In this document: in pieces, positions 35,301 through 46,399 of the stretch
Numbering within the stretch: position 1 is the first letter of the stretch
Layout: every line of letters begins with the position of its first letter
From: Agrocybe praecox
Lineage: Eukaryota; Basidiomycota; Agaricomycetes; Agaricales; Agrocybaceae
Reading direction: 5' to 3'
NCBI GenBank assembly: GCA_964017145.1
Contig: OZ024851.1
Location: forward strand, 248,001-312,000
DNA length: 64,000 nt
Translations under genes and position numbers: made by a program
The notes under the pieces: generated by a model
What the model saw: only the letters and a program-made list of their open reading frames with translations
Database searches by the model: none
Told to the model about the DNA's origin: nothing

Positions 35301-36184
35301 GCCGAAGTAGCTGAAGATGGTATGGGATCGATCGAGTGCAAGCACAATATTGAATCGCAACCTCGTGCATGCCATTAGTATGTAAAACGAGAAGTCGTGA
35401 ATGACAAGGAGCAGGGTTTTCGCAGTTCAACGCAGAGTGGTTGAGTTGTATTTTCAACCCTAAGGTCTTGAGGGTCACGTTTTCAAAATGAACGCCGTTC
35501 CACTTCTGGAGGAAATGTAAATTAGACTGATGAAGAATAGGGTATATAATTATAGAGAGGTACTCACCTTGATGCGATGCAAAGGTAACTCTCGGTGGCG
35601 TTTTACGCAGCAAGGGGCGCAACAAAGGTCGGGGACCAAGCACTCTTCACATCGATAGATGGGAGAACCAGGGGGGTTACTCCTCCTTGAGATGCAATCT
35701 GCACACTGTTGAGCAGCAGTAAAGTCCCCTCGACCCGACCAGCGCAAGATTTCCTCCAGGTAAAGCTGGCGATATTTTTTTTTCCATACGACATGTGGAC
35801 GTTTCTATAATAAAGTCTGAGTTTCGGTGATAATGAGTTTAAGTCCAACTTACAGATATTTCGGTTCTTTTTCTTTTTTTGCACCTGCTTGACGACACAT
35901 CCACCATAATCTCGCCGTCCAGTACGTTATTGAACAACTCTGTCGTGGGATCAAGAGCAAATTCTTCATTATCTGGTGGCTCCCAAGAAGAAGCAGTCTC
36001 CCATAGAGTCGCAGGCAGCGCGACGTCTCACACAACTGGAGCCGTCAGCACCGTATTGCCCACCCGTCGCAGCTTGCCCTCATGCGTGGATCATATTGTA
36101 CGCTCCAAACACCGGAACTTCGTCGTGAAATGCTTGACTCGTGGCTTTGCGAGGTTTCTTCTTTGGTCGAGCCGACATATTTAA
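32344..36184 (-). pseudogene. KDZ (Kyakuja-Dileera-Zisupton) transposase with CxC2 cluster
   Basis: A multi-exon transposase. After a basic start (MSARPKKKPRK at 36184) comes the CxC2-like cysteine cluster (about 35.57-35.73 kb: CADC, YRCEEC, CCAPCCVKRHRELPLHRIK), then HFENVTLKTLGL, the KDZ core with FRLKN and SRGLRYTGVN (34.6-34.9 kb), YDVACQWF (34.37 kb), ECPERVWSPHN and DNHFGFWNWEKY, and a C-terminal helical part with EWAKSRARACRAK and a long Asp/Glu tail. The family is recognised by this order. Broken by TGA at 33214-33216 (family Arg in a GQREGTRS-like motif), TGA at 36028-36030 and a frameshift near 36070. Introns I checked (for example the one ending near 33610) keep GT..AG. It diverges from the TET-like gene. 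Confidence 0.85.
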
Positions 36185-36484
36185 TGAAATCTGTACGAGT
36201 TAGACCTGTATGCGCGAATTGGAAGGTCTTACAGACCTGGGTTACAAGTTTCTATTTTTGGAGCGACATTCGCGAAAATGGATCACATGCTCCGATTGTG
36301 TAAGCATGATTTCGGTTGTCAACTGAAATTAAACACATTTTTTTTAGGTTCACAACTTGCTCCAGCAGAAGAGTGCGGTGCCCAAGCCCGGGAACTCTCT
36401 CGTCAGCTGAACTCTTATTCGCTTTCCCTGCTACTTTACTGCTCTCACCTTTACCTCTGCTTCTCTCATCTTTGCCGATTTCAG
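36185..36484. promoter_or_regulatory. Shared divergent promoter region of KDZ and TET-like genes
   Basis: About 300 bases between the KDZ start (36184, minus) and the TET-like start (36485, plus). It is CT-rich near the plus-strand start and has no clear TATA box. Head-to-head spacing this short suggests one control region for both genes. Confidence 0.5.
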
Positions 36485-38048
36485 ATGGAAGTGGTGGCCT
36501 CTTTCGACCACAATTTTGATTTCGCGTCTTTACTCCAGGCTACCAGCCAACTGCAAGACGACAACGAACTTGATCCAATACTGTTCAGCCTATCGCTAAT
36601 GTCCTCTATTGGAGAAAATGACTCCCAAGACGACGCTATCGAACCACTTCATCTTCGACTACCCACCCAGCAACTCAACGAGTTCGAAACTGATCCCCTG
36701 TCAAACATCCAATCCAATACTATCTCCGTTCATCCTGAAAATAACGACCCACCGAAAGAAGTGAAAGCGAATGGATCCAAGAGGAAACAACGAAATAAGG
36801 AACATAGCCGTGCTGCTCGCAAGAGGAGAAGAGAAGAGAAGAAAGCTACTCAGAAAATCAGCGATTACAAAGTGTGAGAGGACGTACGCAAGCTCTTCAT
36901 GGACGAAGCGGAACCAATTCCGTGCTCCTTCGACTTCTCCGCTAGCAGAGTAACGAAGTCGGCCTACATTGGCACCGATGACGGCTGTCGTTCGAAGGTC
37001 ACTTACACCATCAAAGAAATAGAGGAGAAACTGGGCTTCAGGGTTCAGAAGTGGGATGGAGAGTGAGTTTTTGTGCGACTTTCTTACGTCCGTTGCTAAT
37101 TTCCCCACAAAACTTCTATGCCTATCATTGACCAACACCGACGATTCTTTGGTCTCCTCGCTGGGCACCCAAAGGCCGATAATTGGACGGAGCTACACCA
37201 GCAAGCTGCCGCCGCTATGGAATCTTGCAGGCCTCGCTGTGTCATTCCGAAACCCAAGAAGAATAAACCTCCAAATCGACGTGGAAAATTCATTACTCTC
37301 AGTTGCAGCGTCTCTCACAGCGGCGGTCAGGAACGTCCTGGAAATCTGCGCCCTGATGGATCGAAAGAAAATGGCCCTAATGCCCAGGTGTTGAAGGAGC
37401 TCATGAAACTTCCTATTTTCAAAAGGCTCGCAGGCTTTGTATCAGGTACATATCGTTGAATTTCTTTCCATTCATGTATGACCTCATCAATACTTCTTAC
37501 CAGCTGCAATAGCTACATGGGCACCAGGCCTTCATGACCACTACGCCCACGCTTTGTGCCAGCTGCACGATGCCCACCCGGAGCTCAAGCGTGTCTTTGA
37601 CAACAGCATTCTTTCCGTGTTCACATACAATCTTGGCCCTCGAACCATCTGCTTCAAACATAAAGATTTCGGAAATTTACCCTACGGATTATGCGCCATC
37701 ACTGTGTTCGGTAACTACGACCCAACTCGAGGTGGCCATCTCATTTTGTGGGAGTGTCGCCTCGCTATTGAATTCCCCCCTGGATCCACCATATTAATCA
37801 CGTCCGCCGTTGTCAGCCACTCCAACGCCTCAATTCTCCCACATGAAACTCGCTATTCGTTCGCACAATATACAGCTGGTGGCGTATTTCGCTGGGTCGA
37901 TCATAAATTTTTGTCAGCCGACAATTACTACAGACTTTTTACGCTGGAGGAATTAGCACAGGTAATGGACAAGGAGGCGCAACGCTGGGTGGATGGTCTT
38001 TCTCTACTCCCCATCATTGACCCCAAATTGCCGAACCGTTCCCAGTAG
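36485..38048 (+). pseudogene. TET/JBP-family 2-oxoglutarate/Fe(II) dioxygenase
   Basis: A relative of the enzymes that oxidise 5-methylcytosine or thymine in DNA. Three exons: N-terminal region from ATG 36485 with a basic KRKQRNKEHSRAARKRRR stretch near 36.78 kb; a middle exon (37111-37455); and the catalytic exon (37506-38048). The double-stranded beta-helix signature is complete: HKD (iron-binding His and Asp) near 37660, FGNY, GGHLILWE, the distal His in SHSN (37820) and the 2-oxoglutarate-binding Arg in ETRYSF (37851). Decay: TGA at 36875-36877 and loss of the first intron's acceptor (CACAA where CACAG is expected, about 37110). I infer former DNA-base oxidation from the fold; the substrate cannot be read from sequence. 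Confidence 0.83.
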
Positions 38049-38194
38049 TGTAGCTAGTTATTTAAAATTCATGTGGTACTTTGAACTTGCAACAATTATA
38101 TCTTGTCATGCCTCACTGTTAAACCTGCGTGGTGATTTCAGGCACCCAACTATTGTCTTTTTAAAAAAAAAACAAAGGTATAACAGCTACTCTT

Positions 38195-38580
38195 GTCGTT
38201 CAAAAATTTATAAAATCATTTGAAATGGTTTAAATGCACACCTCGGTATATTTTTAAGGGCAGTGTATGCGAGGTAATGAATCATAAAATGATCTTCAAG
38301 TTGAAAGTGCACGAAAGTTCATATTCCTTAATTGGAATGTTGAACTTCGCGTCCGCTTCAAGTTGACCTCATTCTTTCTGCTTGCTTCTTGTTCAAAAAA
38401 TTATAAAATCATTTGAAATAGTTTAAATGCACGCCTTGGTATATTTTTAAGGGCAGTGTATGCAAGGTAATGAATCATAAAACGACCTTCAAGTTGAAAG
38501 TGCATGAAAGTTCATATTCCTTAATTGGAATGTTGAACTTCGCGTCCGCTTCAAGTTGACCTCGTTCTTTCTGCTTCTTG
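38195..38580 (+). repeat. Tandem duplication downstream of the TET-like gene
   Basis: A unit of about 190 bases occurs twice, starting TTATAAAATCATTTGAAAT and ending near TTCTTTCTGCTT. The copies differ mostly by C/T and G/A changes (CACACCTCGG/CACGCCTTGG, GCGAGG/GCAAGG, ATGATC/ACGACC, CACGAA/CATGAA). No coding potential. Confidence 0.75.
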
Positions 38581-39024
38581 CTTTTTGAACTCATGCATTT
38601 ATTATATACCCAATGAAGTCATCGTATTCAGATCGCGAACAAGTACCCAATAACAACGATAGACAGCGCAAATATTATTATGAGTGAGTAATAACATTTT
38701 TTGAGTCTTGATACTCAGCTTACAACAAGTTTAGAAATTTGTATGTGGAACGTATGCGAGATTATTTCCTCGACATAGTTGTAGTTTTGTTGTTTCAGAA
38801 ATAAAACATTCACACATTTGTTAAGGCGCAAAAATCATTCATTAATGGAACAAAATGAAAAAAAAAAAACATTGCCTCGAAGGACCTATATAAATACGTA
38901 GCATACGGCATGATCATAGGGCATAGTGTATAGAGCATAAGTAGCAAGAAGACGGGCATACTGGCAGGCAGATAACGAATGTTACGAGGAGATGTAAAAT
39001 AAAAAGATTAGGAATTGAACATTT
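38581..39024. other. AT-rich spacer between convergent cargo genes
   Basis: No gene. It holds the likely 3' signals of the TET-like gene and of the minus-strand cargo gene ending at 39025, including an A-run near 38861. Confidence 0.4.
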
Positions 39025-42000
39025 TCAGTTCAATTCAGCGATGTCGTCCAAATAAGAGGGGTCGATGTCTGAGAGATCCCCGAATTCACTGTCAACCTCC
39101 AGCATGACCGTATCTTCGGGGTTTGGGAGCACAGTGTAGGGCGGAGGGGAGATATCAGGGTATGTAGGAGGTTGGGACGAAGGTGCAGAGGGCGGGGGTG
39201 GAGGAATTGGTATAGCAGGAGGCGGTGGAATATTCGAAAGCAGTTGAGGAGGCGGCGGCGGAAGAGCAGGAGGTAGTGGGATATGCATGTATGCAGCAGG
39301 TGGGGGCAGAGGAGGCTGACTGACGGGTGCTGCTGACACTGAGGCGAACGGAGCAAGAATGTGAGCTGCGGAGAGGGGCGCAAAAGAGGTGGACGCAAAT
39401 GGTGCTAAAGAAAAGTCAGTGTTAGAGAAAGAGGGTGGTGCAATGGGCCGGGGTGTTGCAGTGGCCTCTTCTAACATGGCTGTGTAGTCGAGAACGTCGG
39501 GAGTTTGGGCAACAATACACTTCTTCTGATTGTTGACGGGCGTCGATGGTGTCTTGCGTTTAAGACGAGAGGAGATTGTCTCGTCGTTGGTGCCTTCTTC
39601 ACTGTCGGTGGATGCTTTGCACTTTCCTTTCCCCTTACGATGTGCTCGCTTCTTGACGTTGATGGCATTACACTTGTCGTCCTCTTCGTCCTCATCGCTA
39701 GCGGTGACTTCTAGCTCAGAGTATGGTGCGGTCTCTGGCATGTCCTCATATAGAGGGGAATAATACTTCCTAACGATTTTTGTTTTCTTCTTCGGCTGTG
39801 CGTTCTTAGTCTGGCGGAATGATCGGTTTCGGTTCGAAGGGCGTTCATTGGTGGTCCGGGTAGGTGGGGCAGAGACGGATTCCGAAAAAGAGATAGGTTG
39901 TTGAGTAGGTGCAGGGTCAGAAGCAGGGAAGGAAAATGAGCAGGCTGCGTCCACAGCTGCCAGGATGCGGCTTGCATGTTCTTTCGGGTCCAAAAGTCTT
40001 CGGTTCGCAAGGGCTGATGGCAAGCTTGTAGCGGCAATGTTGTTTGGAGCCTTTCCTTTAGGAGATGACTCGCTGTTGACCTCCTTTTCAATCCGTGAGG
40101 TTGGTGCATATTTCTTTATTGCCGGGTCTCCAAGTGCCACCGCATATTTGCCAGTTGACGAAAGTTCCGTAATATTTTGTCGGGTTCTGGTGCAGCATGT
40201 CCCTGCATTTCCACACCTCAGTGCCACTGATCGCGTGCAGCGCACCGTCTCTGGAGAGTCGGCTTCTCCATCCGTAAGGGTGTCCGTACCTGATTCGGAG
40301 CTTTCAATCCAGATAATATCTGGATTAGCACGTGCAGAGGCGGGTGGGTGAGCAGCGCAAGGGAGAGGGCGAGGTGCAGAGATAGAAGGTGCAGGGAGGA
40401 GACGTCAAGGAGCAGGACCGGTGAGAGCACGCCTCGCCTCGCCCTGTCCAAGACCAAGACCAAGAACGTCGGCTACGTTAGAAGAGGTTGCTGCAGATGC
40501 GAAGGTAAGGAGTCGTTGGCTTCAACGGGGGCGCTCTGTCATGTTGCGACAAGATGGAGGCGTCGGAGTGTCGACGGTGCGCGCGATAGCCAACATACGT
40601 TGAACCCAAGAGGAAAATGCTGGAGCAGGAGGTGTATCGACGGGGATGGGGTTCTCTCGTGCGCCAGGTTGCGATTCTACCTTCATGGTAGCTTTCGATG
40701 CTGGAAGCTGATGTTGGACAGGCGGTCCGGACACTGGGGCAGGGCGTTGGAGAGGTTGAGAGATAGGAGCGGTGATCAATGGAATACCACCAGAAGTGGA
40801 CAAGGGCACCACACCGCGAAAGAGAATGCCGTTGTAATAGGCAACTCCCTCTTCACGAGTGTTGAATCGCACGAGGAAGAAACACCGATAGGCGGTGACA
40901 TCGAAAGAACGAACTTGCCTATACATCACGAAAACAAATCATGAGTGACAGAAGTAAGGCTTGATAATAAAATCACTTACTCTTCTTGTTCAAGAATCGC
41001 AACCGTGCCATCTGCGACAACGACCCATGTAGTCGTGTTGCCTTGAGGGCGGTTTACGCTCGGTGCCTCGATGTCCAGCCAGTGCTATCAAATTTATGTA
41101 TGAGTGATGCATAGTTGCCCCACATAAAGTATGCATCCACAGGGGCAACTGCCCAACTGCCCAAAGTGATGCATCAAGCCCTCTGGCTGGCCTATTGTGA
41201 CCATTTGTGACTATAGTCATGTGTTTGATATTGATGGGATCAAAATCAATGCACATGACTTTTTGCTTGCCTCTATTTACATGTTTGGGCTCCGTTCAAA
41301 TGTTTATATGGCCTCAAATACAAACAAATAATAAATAATGATGTCAGCAGGCAGGGGCAGGCCTGCTACAAAACAAACAAAGCCTTTGAGTGACATCACA
41401 TCTAAACAACCTAATAAGGCAAGAGGACTTTGGACTTTGAGATTTTGCAATAAAGTCCTCTTAATGCCATGATAGACAGGACTCATACATGACCAAATAA
41501 GATCAAATCTATTTTTAGAACACATCTATTTTTAGAACAATCACAAATTTGCCAAATACGATGAAGTTATTTTTAGAACACATTACATATTTACATGGTT
41601 TATGAAAATCTATTTTTAAATTTTTTTAATGAAAATAACTTTGGTGGCTGTGCACTAGATCACATGACTATGCTGTGGCTATGCATCAAATCACATGACT
41701 TTCACATGACTACGCCTCTCTAGTCACTGTTGGTCACCCTGATGCATCACTTTGGGCAGTTGGGCAGTTGCCTCTGTGGATGCATACTTTATGTGGGGCA
41801 ACTTAGGTTGGGTCATGCATACATCTGCCAGTAACAGGTGCGATGTCCATGGGATCGTCCTCGTTATCTATAAGTCGGGGTCAATGGGGCACAAACCGTA
41901 GCTCAACGATGGCACTCACGCGTGTTACGAACCTTGTCCGCGTTTTTTCGATCATCTGCAATGTAGTAAACACATTCAGTGCACTGTAATAGCCGTCTAA

Positions 42001-42033
42001 GAAATAAATACACGCACCTTTTTTCTGTGCCAT
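39025..42033 (-). pseudogene. KDZ-element cargo gene 3: Pro-rich protein, split by E1-C
   Basis: Starts at ATG 42033 (MAQKK), has short introns after the first and second coding exons, then reads through DNEDDPMDI to the E1-C insertion at 41840. After removal of E1-C with one TSD, the frame continues (MDIEAPSVNRPQGNTT). It runs through a globular segment TWVVVADGTVAILEQE and SFDVTAYRCFFLVRFNTREE, then a long Pro/Ser-rich region and a Pro tract to ELN at 39028. A basic RKGKGKCK cluster lies near 39640. In-frame TGA codons are at 40522-40524 and 40405-40407. I do not recognise the family; it is presumably a standard passenger of this element type. Confidence 0.65.
41076..41840. mobile_element. 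E1-C, third copy of E1, inside KDZ cargo gene 3
   Basis: A 765-base element starting CAGCCAGTGC and ending AACAGGTG, with perfect TSD CGATGTC (41069-41075 and 41841-41847). Interior shares long stretches with E1-A (ATGTTTGGGCTCC, CAAATACAAACAAATAATAA). Its inverted ends are diverged from E1-A and E1-B but keep the arrangement GATGCATCCACAG...TTGGGCAG. Confidence 0.87.
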
Positions 42034-42704
42034 GGTCTGAAACTTGTGGTTGGATGAGTAAGGTGTTTTAAGAATATTTATGCAGAGCAGAAGGGGTGAA
42101 TGCTGGCAAAGAAGCTAAGATGGCTGTGTTCTTATGACAGAAAGAAGAACAAATATCTGTAAAGGAATAAACGGACATCGATCTCGATTCATTGCTCGGT
42201 GTGGGAAGGGTTTCGTGAATCTGGAAAAGGTCAGTGAGGGCAAGATAGATTAAATATGAATGTTTATCCCAAATATCGGAGCTTACATGATTTGGCGATG
42301 CCGGAATGGACTACAGGCGCCTCATGCGAAAGGAGTCCTTGCCTGAACAGGTGCGTATGTATTCAAAATCCTATAGAAATATGGAATAAGCAATGATAAA
42401 ACAAGTAAATATGAAGGAGGGGGGGCCGTACGTACACCTTTGCCGACATCTCTCATATAGTTTACGCTGCGCGCCGCGCATCAGGAAAATTTTTCCTATC
42501 CAGTAGGATGGTCCTAAAACAATTCGTTAGCTATCATGTGTACCCATCTCAAATCGGGAGGGTACGTACATCGGGAGCACTTCCATATAACGGATAGTGC
42601 GTGAATTTCCACCCATTTCCTTGTACTTGACGTCGGATCCTTGCTGTCCTGTGTTGTCTCTTCGTTTCCCTTTGTCGTCCAAGTTCCATCCAAGTTGCCG
42701 TAGA

Positions 42705-45098
42705 ATGCCCAACCCGGGTAGTTTCCACAGAGCGAGGAAAGAGTTCCTCATGAGCCAAAAGGAGACCTATGCTGCAGGCATTAAAGACAATTATGTCTGT
42801 GAAGCCGTGTCCTTCATTCAGCGGAGGTACTTCAAGAGATTTCCTATCAACTTACCTCATGAGCAGGACCCACCTCCGGAGATTCTTGCCTCAATCAACG
42901 ATGACGATCCCGATCCCGAACGTCCCCCACCCTACGCAGACAGTCTTTCAGAGGAAGATTACGCAAAAGCTATGGAGGAACATAACTCTCGCCAGCAACT
43001 AATACAGCATCGCAAATCTGTAAGTTCGTTTCCAAATTTAGATGTGTCATGTGACTTACCGACTATTGTTACATAGCAAATTAAACGATGGCTGGCATAT
43101 CAGTATATGAAGGACCACGATCTCAAAGACTCGGGAGGATACAACCCTTACCGCTCTCTTCTGCAAAAGATATCTGGAAAGGATGGTGTCGCCCCCGACG
43201 TAAGACAGCTTCAAACGTCTGGCGCTGATCTCATCGCGAACAAATCGAAACTCGTGTCAAGATTTATGCCGCTGCCCATGCTCTGGAAAAGAAACAATAT
43301 GCTGCGTTGCGAGACAGGTTCGCCAAAGAAATGTTCTTCAATCTTTCTGAAGAAGAGCAACAACACTGGGTTGATGAAGCGGAAGCGGAATATACGAAGG
43401 ATTTGGAAAAGTAGAAGGTACAGAACAATGCCGCTGTTTCTACTTCCCCTGCGGATCGCCAGAAGTGCCTCTTCATTTCTTTTCTTTGTATTCAAATGTG
43501 ATTGCTAATTTCTAACCTCTGGCTCAGGGCAATTCAGGGTCTCGTCGATTTCGTCCAACCTATCTTGGACTCAATAGCTGAGGCTACCGAGTGGAAAGTT
43601 ACCTTGATGGCAGGAGGTCCTGAGCCAGTACATAACAGTAAACTCAACATAATCAGGTATGTTTTATATCTTTCTATTTGACCTATCATAATCTTACTTA
43701 TCTCTTAGTATACACTCTGGAACCGTACCCGGAGATGTAAGAATGAATTTCGGCACTGCTGAACGTTTGCGTTACAAGAAACACATCGTCCCCGTCTTCA
43801 GCTCGTTTCTACAGAAATGCTACAGTAAGTAATCTCTCTGAATCTTTAAATACGTTCTAGCCTAACATATTTTCCAGGTCCTGACGAATGCCGTGCCCGC
43901 GCACTCGAAGCTGGAGAAGTTGAATCGGACCTTCCTTGCCTGGACTTGAACCTCAACACCAACGGCCATATCGACGTTCTCAGTGGTGTAGACGAGGACA
44001 GCGTAGACATAAGTCGTGGACGCACCTCACCCCCTCCTCCGTACGTGTCTGCAAATGACCATGTATCGTCTTCCTCGTCTTTTGTTTCCCCGGGATCCAC
44101 GCTTTCTGTTTCTCATGAAGCCCACACGTCACCTTCTCCTTCCTCAGACAGCTCTGCACACCCTTCGGCTTTGGAAACACCATCAATTAACTCTACTTTG
44201 GACAACCTCCCGCCCGCTGCTTTGGACAACTCGTCGACCACTCCTCCACAAACGTCATCAACTTGTTCTTCGGCCAGCCCATTATCTGCAGGTTCCTCTG
44301 TCGCTCAATTACCCCCGCTATCTCCGCCGCATGCTCTGCTTGCATCTTGCCCAAATAGCCCCAACATTTCGCCAGCACCGTTACCAAAGGTTTCTATCAC
44401 CCATCTGCCCCATGTACCTGCTGATGACAACATCGTGTTGACCCGCGTTGGGTCGAAAAGGAATGCCCACGATCTTTTGACAGACGTATCTTGCGACACA
44501 CATCCTTCGAAGCGTGCACGGGTCGAGCTCGAACCTTCTTCACCTTCGCCCAATCCAGACTCCCAGGACCTTGCTTCGGACTATTTTCCTCGAACGTCAT
44601 CGGCACCCCCCCCCATCTGGTACTATTCCATGGCTGGATAAAGGGATGGAGACCCTGCAGTCTGAAAACCTTGGAAGCGAGTGGAAAGAACTTCTTGCTA
44701 TCTGGTCAACGTACGCCTCCGCCGAGCCTTCAGAACAGACTGGTTCGCTCTCTGCCAAGAAGCGCCCGGAGGAGGTTGGGATATGGATGAAACGTCACAG
44801 GAACGCCAATTACTATCCTCGCCTCAATGCCGACAAATTCACCAAGGCATTCATCGATTGGTACACGTCCCTTCAACCGGAATGGCGCGTTGTAAATGGC
44901 ACAATCAACTTCTCTTCAATTACAGGAAATTGGGAAGGCTTCCGCAAGACTGGACCTAACGGCACTCTTATCATAATGGTGGCCTTGTTTCACTGGGGCC
45001 TTGCAGTACAGGGGCGTGGAGAGGCAGCACGGAAGCTCTGGTTGCTATACTTGGAGGATTGCCGTCGTTTATTTACATCTTTTTCTGTGCCGTCTTGA
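42705..45098 (+). pseudogene. KDZ-element cargo gene 4: Ser/Pro-rich protein of unknown role
   Basis: ATG 42705 (MPNPGSFHRARKEF) opens a basic N-terminus. An intron at 43021-43077 leads to IKRWLAYQYMKDHDLKD, an HMG-box-like helical stretch (YAALRDRFAKEMFFNLSEEE) and then, through further short introns, AIQGLVDFVQPILDSIAEAT and MNFGTAERLRYKKHIVP, a long Ser/Pro region, and a C-terminal globular part with EWKELLAIW and LQPEWRVVNG. Broken by a small indel near 43190, TGA 43226-43228, TAG 43412-43414 and a frameshift in a C9 run at about 44607-44615. I infer a passenger gene of KDZ elements; no function is proposed. Confidence 0.65.
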
Positions 45099-45371
45099 AT
45101 TTCGCTCACCGTATGCCCACTATGTTTTATGCTGCTTATGTACATAAAATGATATATGTTTTTTTATGCTGCCTTTGCTCGCGCGTATGTACCTAAGTTA
45201 TAAAAGTTTATAATGTTGCTACGTCTACAACGAGTGTTGTTTTATTTTTATGACACTTCTGGAAAACATTTGTCAGCACAGATATATTTGTTTGTCTCGT
45301 AAGACAGATTGCACAATCGTGATGTCACCAATCTAGACTTAATTTAGAAATCAATGACATGTCGGATATGA
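45099..45371. other. 3' flank of cargo gene 4
   Basis: AT-rich, no gene seen. It separates the cargo gene from the right arm of the KDZ element. Confidence 0.4.
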
Positions 45372-45789
45372 CAAGCCAGGAACCCCGAAAACTAATTATA
45401 TCAAGTGTGCTAAATATAATGCTACGCCTGTCAAACCCAAATATGTTATTTATAAACGTCATCCAAACTCATCCTTTGCCATCCATCCCTTCCCGTCCTA
45501 TTTTAAGTGCGCAAAAAGCGCCGAAAAATGTAAAAATATTTATAAAACATAACTATCCTATTTGGCGCCCACAATGCAACACCACTACGCCTGCAAAGCT
45601 TAAATACAACCCCAGACCACTTAAAAGAGCATTGTTTATCACTATTTACCAAGGGCATCTGCTCTCTGCCTGTTGATGGCCTGCGGCAGCCTCAAATACA
45701 TGCTGCCGGTGTGGGCAACTGCCCTCTGTGATGTATCACCAAATCCACTTTTTGCCAGGATTGATACATCAGGTTGGCTGCAAAGGGTG
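45372..45789 (-). repeat. Right arm of the KDZ element
   Basis: A 418-base arm whose reverse complement starts CACCCTTTGCAGCC. Its outer 0.2 kb matches 11210-11409 and its inner 0.2 kb matches 31851-32086, which is how the displaced left arm was recognised. It holds GATGTATCA motifs at two spots near the terminus, as do the foldback elements. Confidence 0.88.
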
Positions 45790-46138
45790 GGATCCAGGCC
45801 AGATTATCGACGAACTGCACCACAGTATTGGTCGCGAAGGTGATGTCTGGATGTGTTCCCGTTGATGCGTACATCAGTGAGCCTACGGCTTCACGATATG
45901 GTACATTTTTCATTCGTGCAATGTTGGCTAGGGTAGTGGGGCATTGCAAACGAGACAGGGGCTGATTGGGATCGATAGGGATCAACGAGGGCTTCAGGTC
46001 ATCGAAATTGAAACACGTCAAGATCGAGTCGATGTAGGCTTGCTGGGAGAGGGATATGGTTTTGTTGAGGTGGTCATGCTCGATTTTTACATCGAGGAGC
46101 CAGGAACATTCTGCCTTGGTCAGTAATCTTGTACTTCT
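45790..46138 (-). pseudogene. Copia A reverse-transcriptase end
   Basis: Minus-strand Copia Pol from KKYKITDQGRMF through a one-base frameshift to WLLDVKIEHDHLNKTISLSQQAY, then LMYASTGTHPDI and VDNLAWI at the KDZ-element TSD. It joins in frame to WIHWEAVKR at 11410. The upstream part was cut by insertion of Copia B at 46139. Confidence 0.85.
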
Positions 46139-46399
46139 TGTTGATCTCTATTGAGCACAGTGTATAATAGGTAGTAAGTAAAGATATTAGAATGAATATA
46201 AGGTGTACTCTACAACAAGCTTTTATACCTATCTACATATGATACTAGATTACTAATGTTATTTAATGTCCGAAGTATTAATGAAAAATTAGTAAGAAAT
46301 ATGTAATCTACATTCTATTCTACAAGAGTGTCTGTGAGTGATTACTAATCACTCAGTTAGGCTTAGTCCGTGCACTGCCTGGCCATTACTCGTTCAACA
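46139..46399 (-). repeat. Copia B 3' LTR
   Basis: On the minus strand TGTTGAACGAGTAATG...AGAGATCAACA, 261 bases, directly after the Copia B RNase H end and a GGGGGAG purine tract. The matching 5' LTR is not in the window, so the TSD cannot be tested. Confidence 0.78.

Larger units (their letters stand above)
31851..45789. mobile_element. Body of the KDZ element carrying a TET/JBP-like gene
   Basis: A large DNA transposon whose right end is CAAAGGGTG at 45789 with TSD GGATCCA (45790-45796). Its outer left end was moved to 11210-11409 by inversion; joined again it is about 14.1 kb. Between subterminal arms (31851-32086 and 45372-45789, inverted relative to each other) lie four genes: KDZ transposase (-), TET/JBP-like dioxygenase (+), an unidentified Pro-rich gene (-) and an unidentified Ser/Pro-rich gene (+). 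E1-C is inserted in the third gene. Linkage of KDZ transposons and TET/JBP genes is known from Agaricomycetes. All four genes carry nonsense codons, so this copy is dead. Confidence 0.85.
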
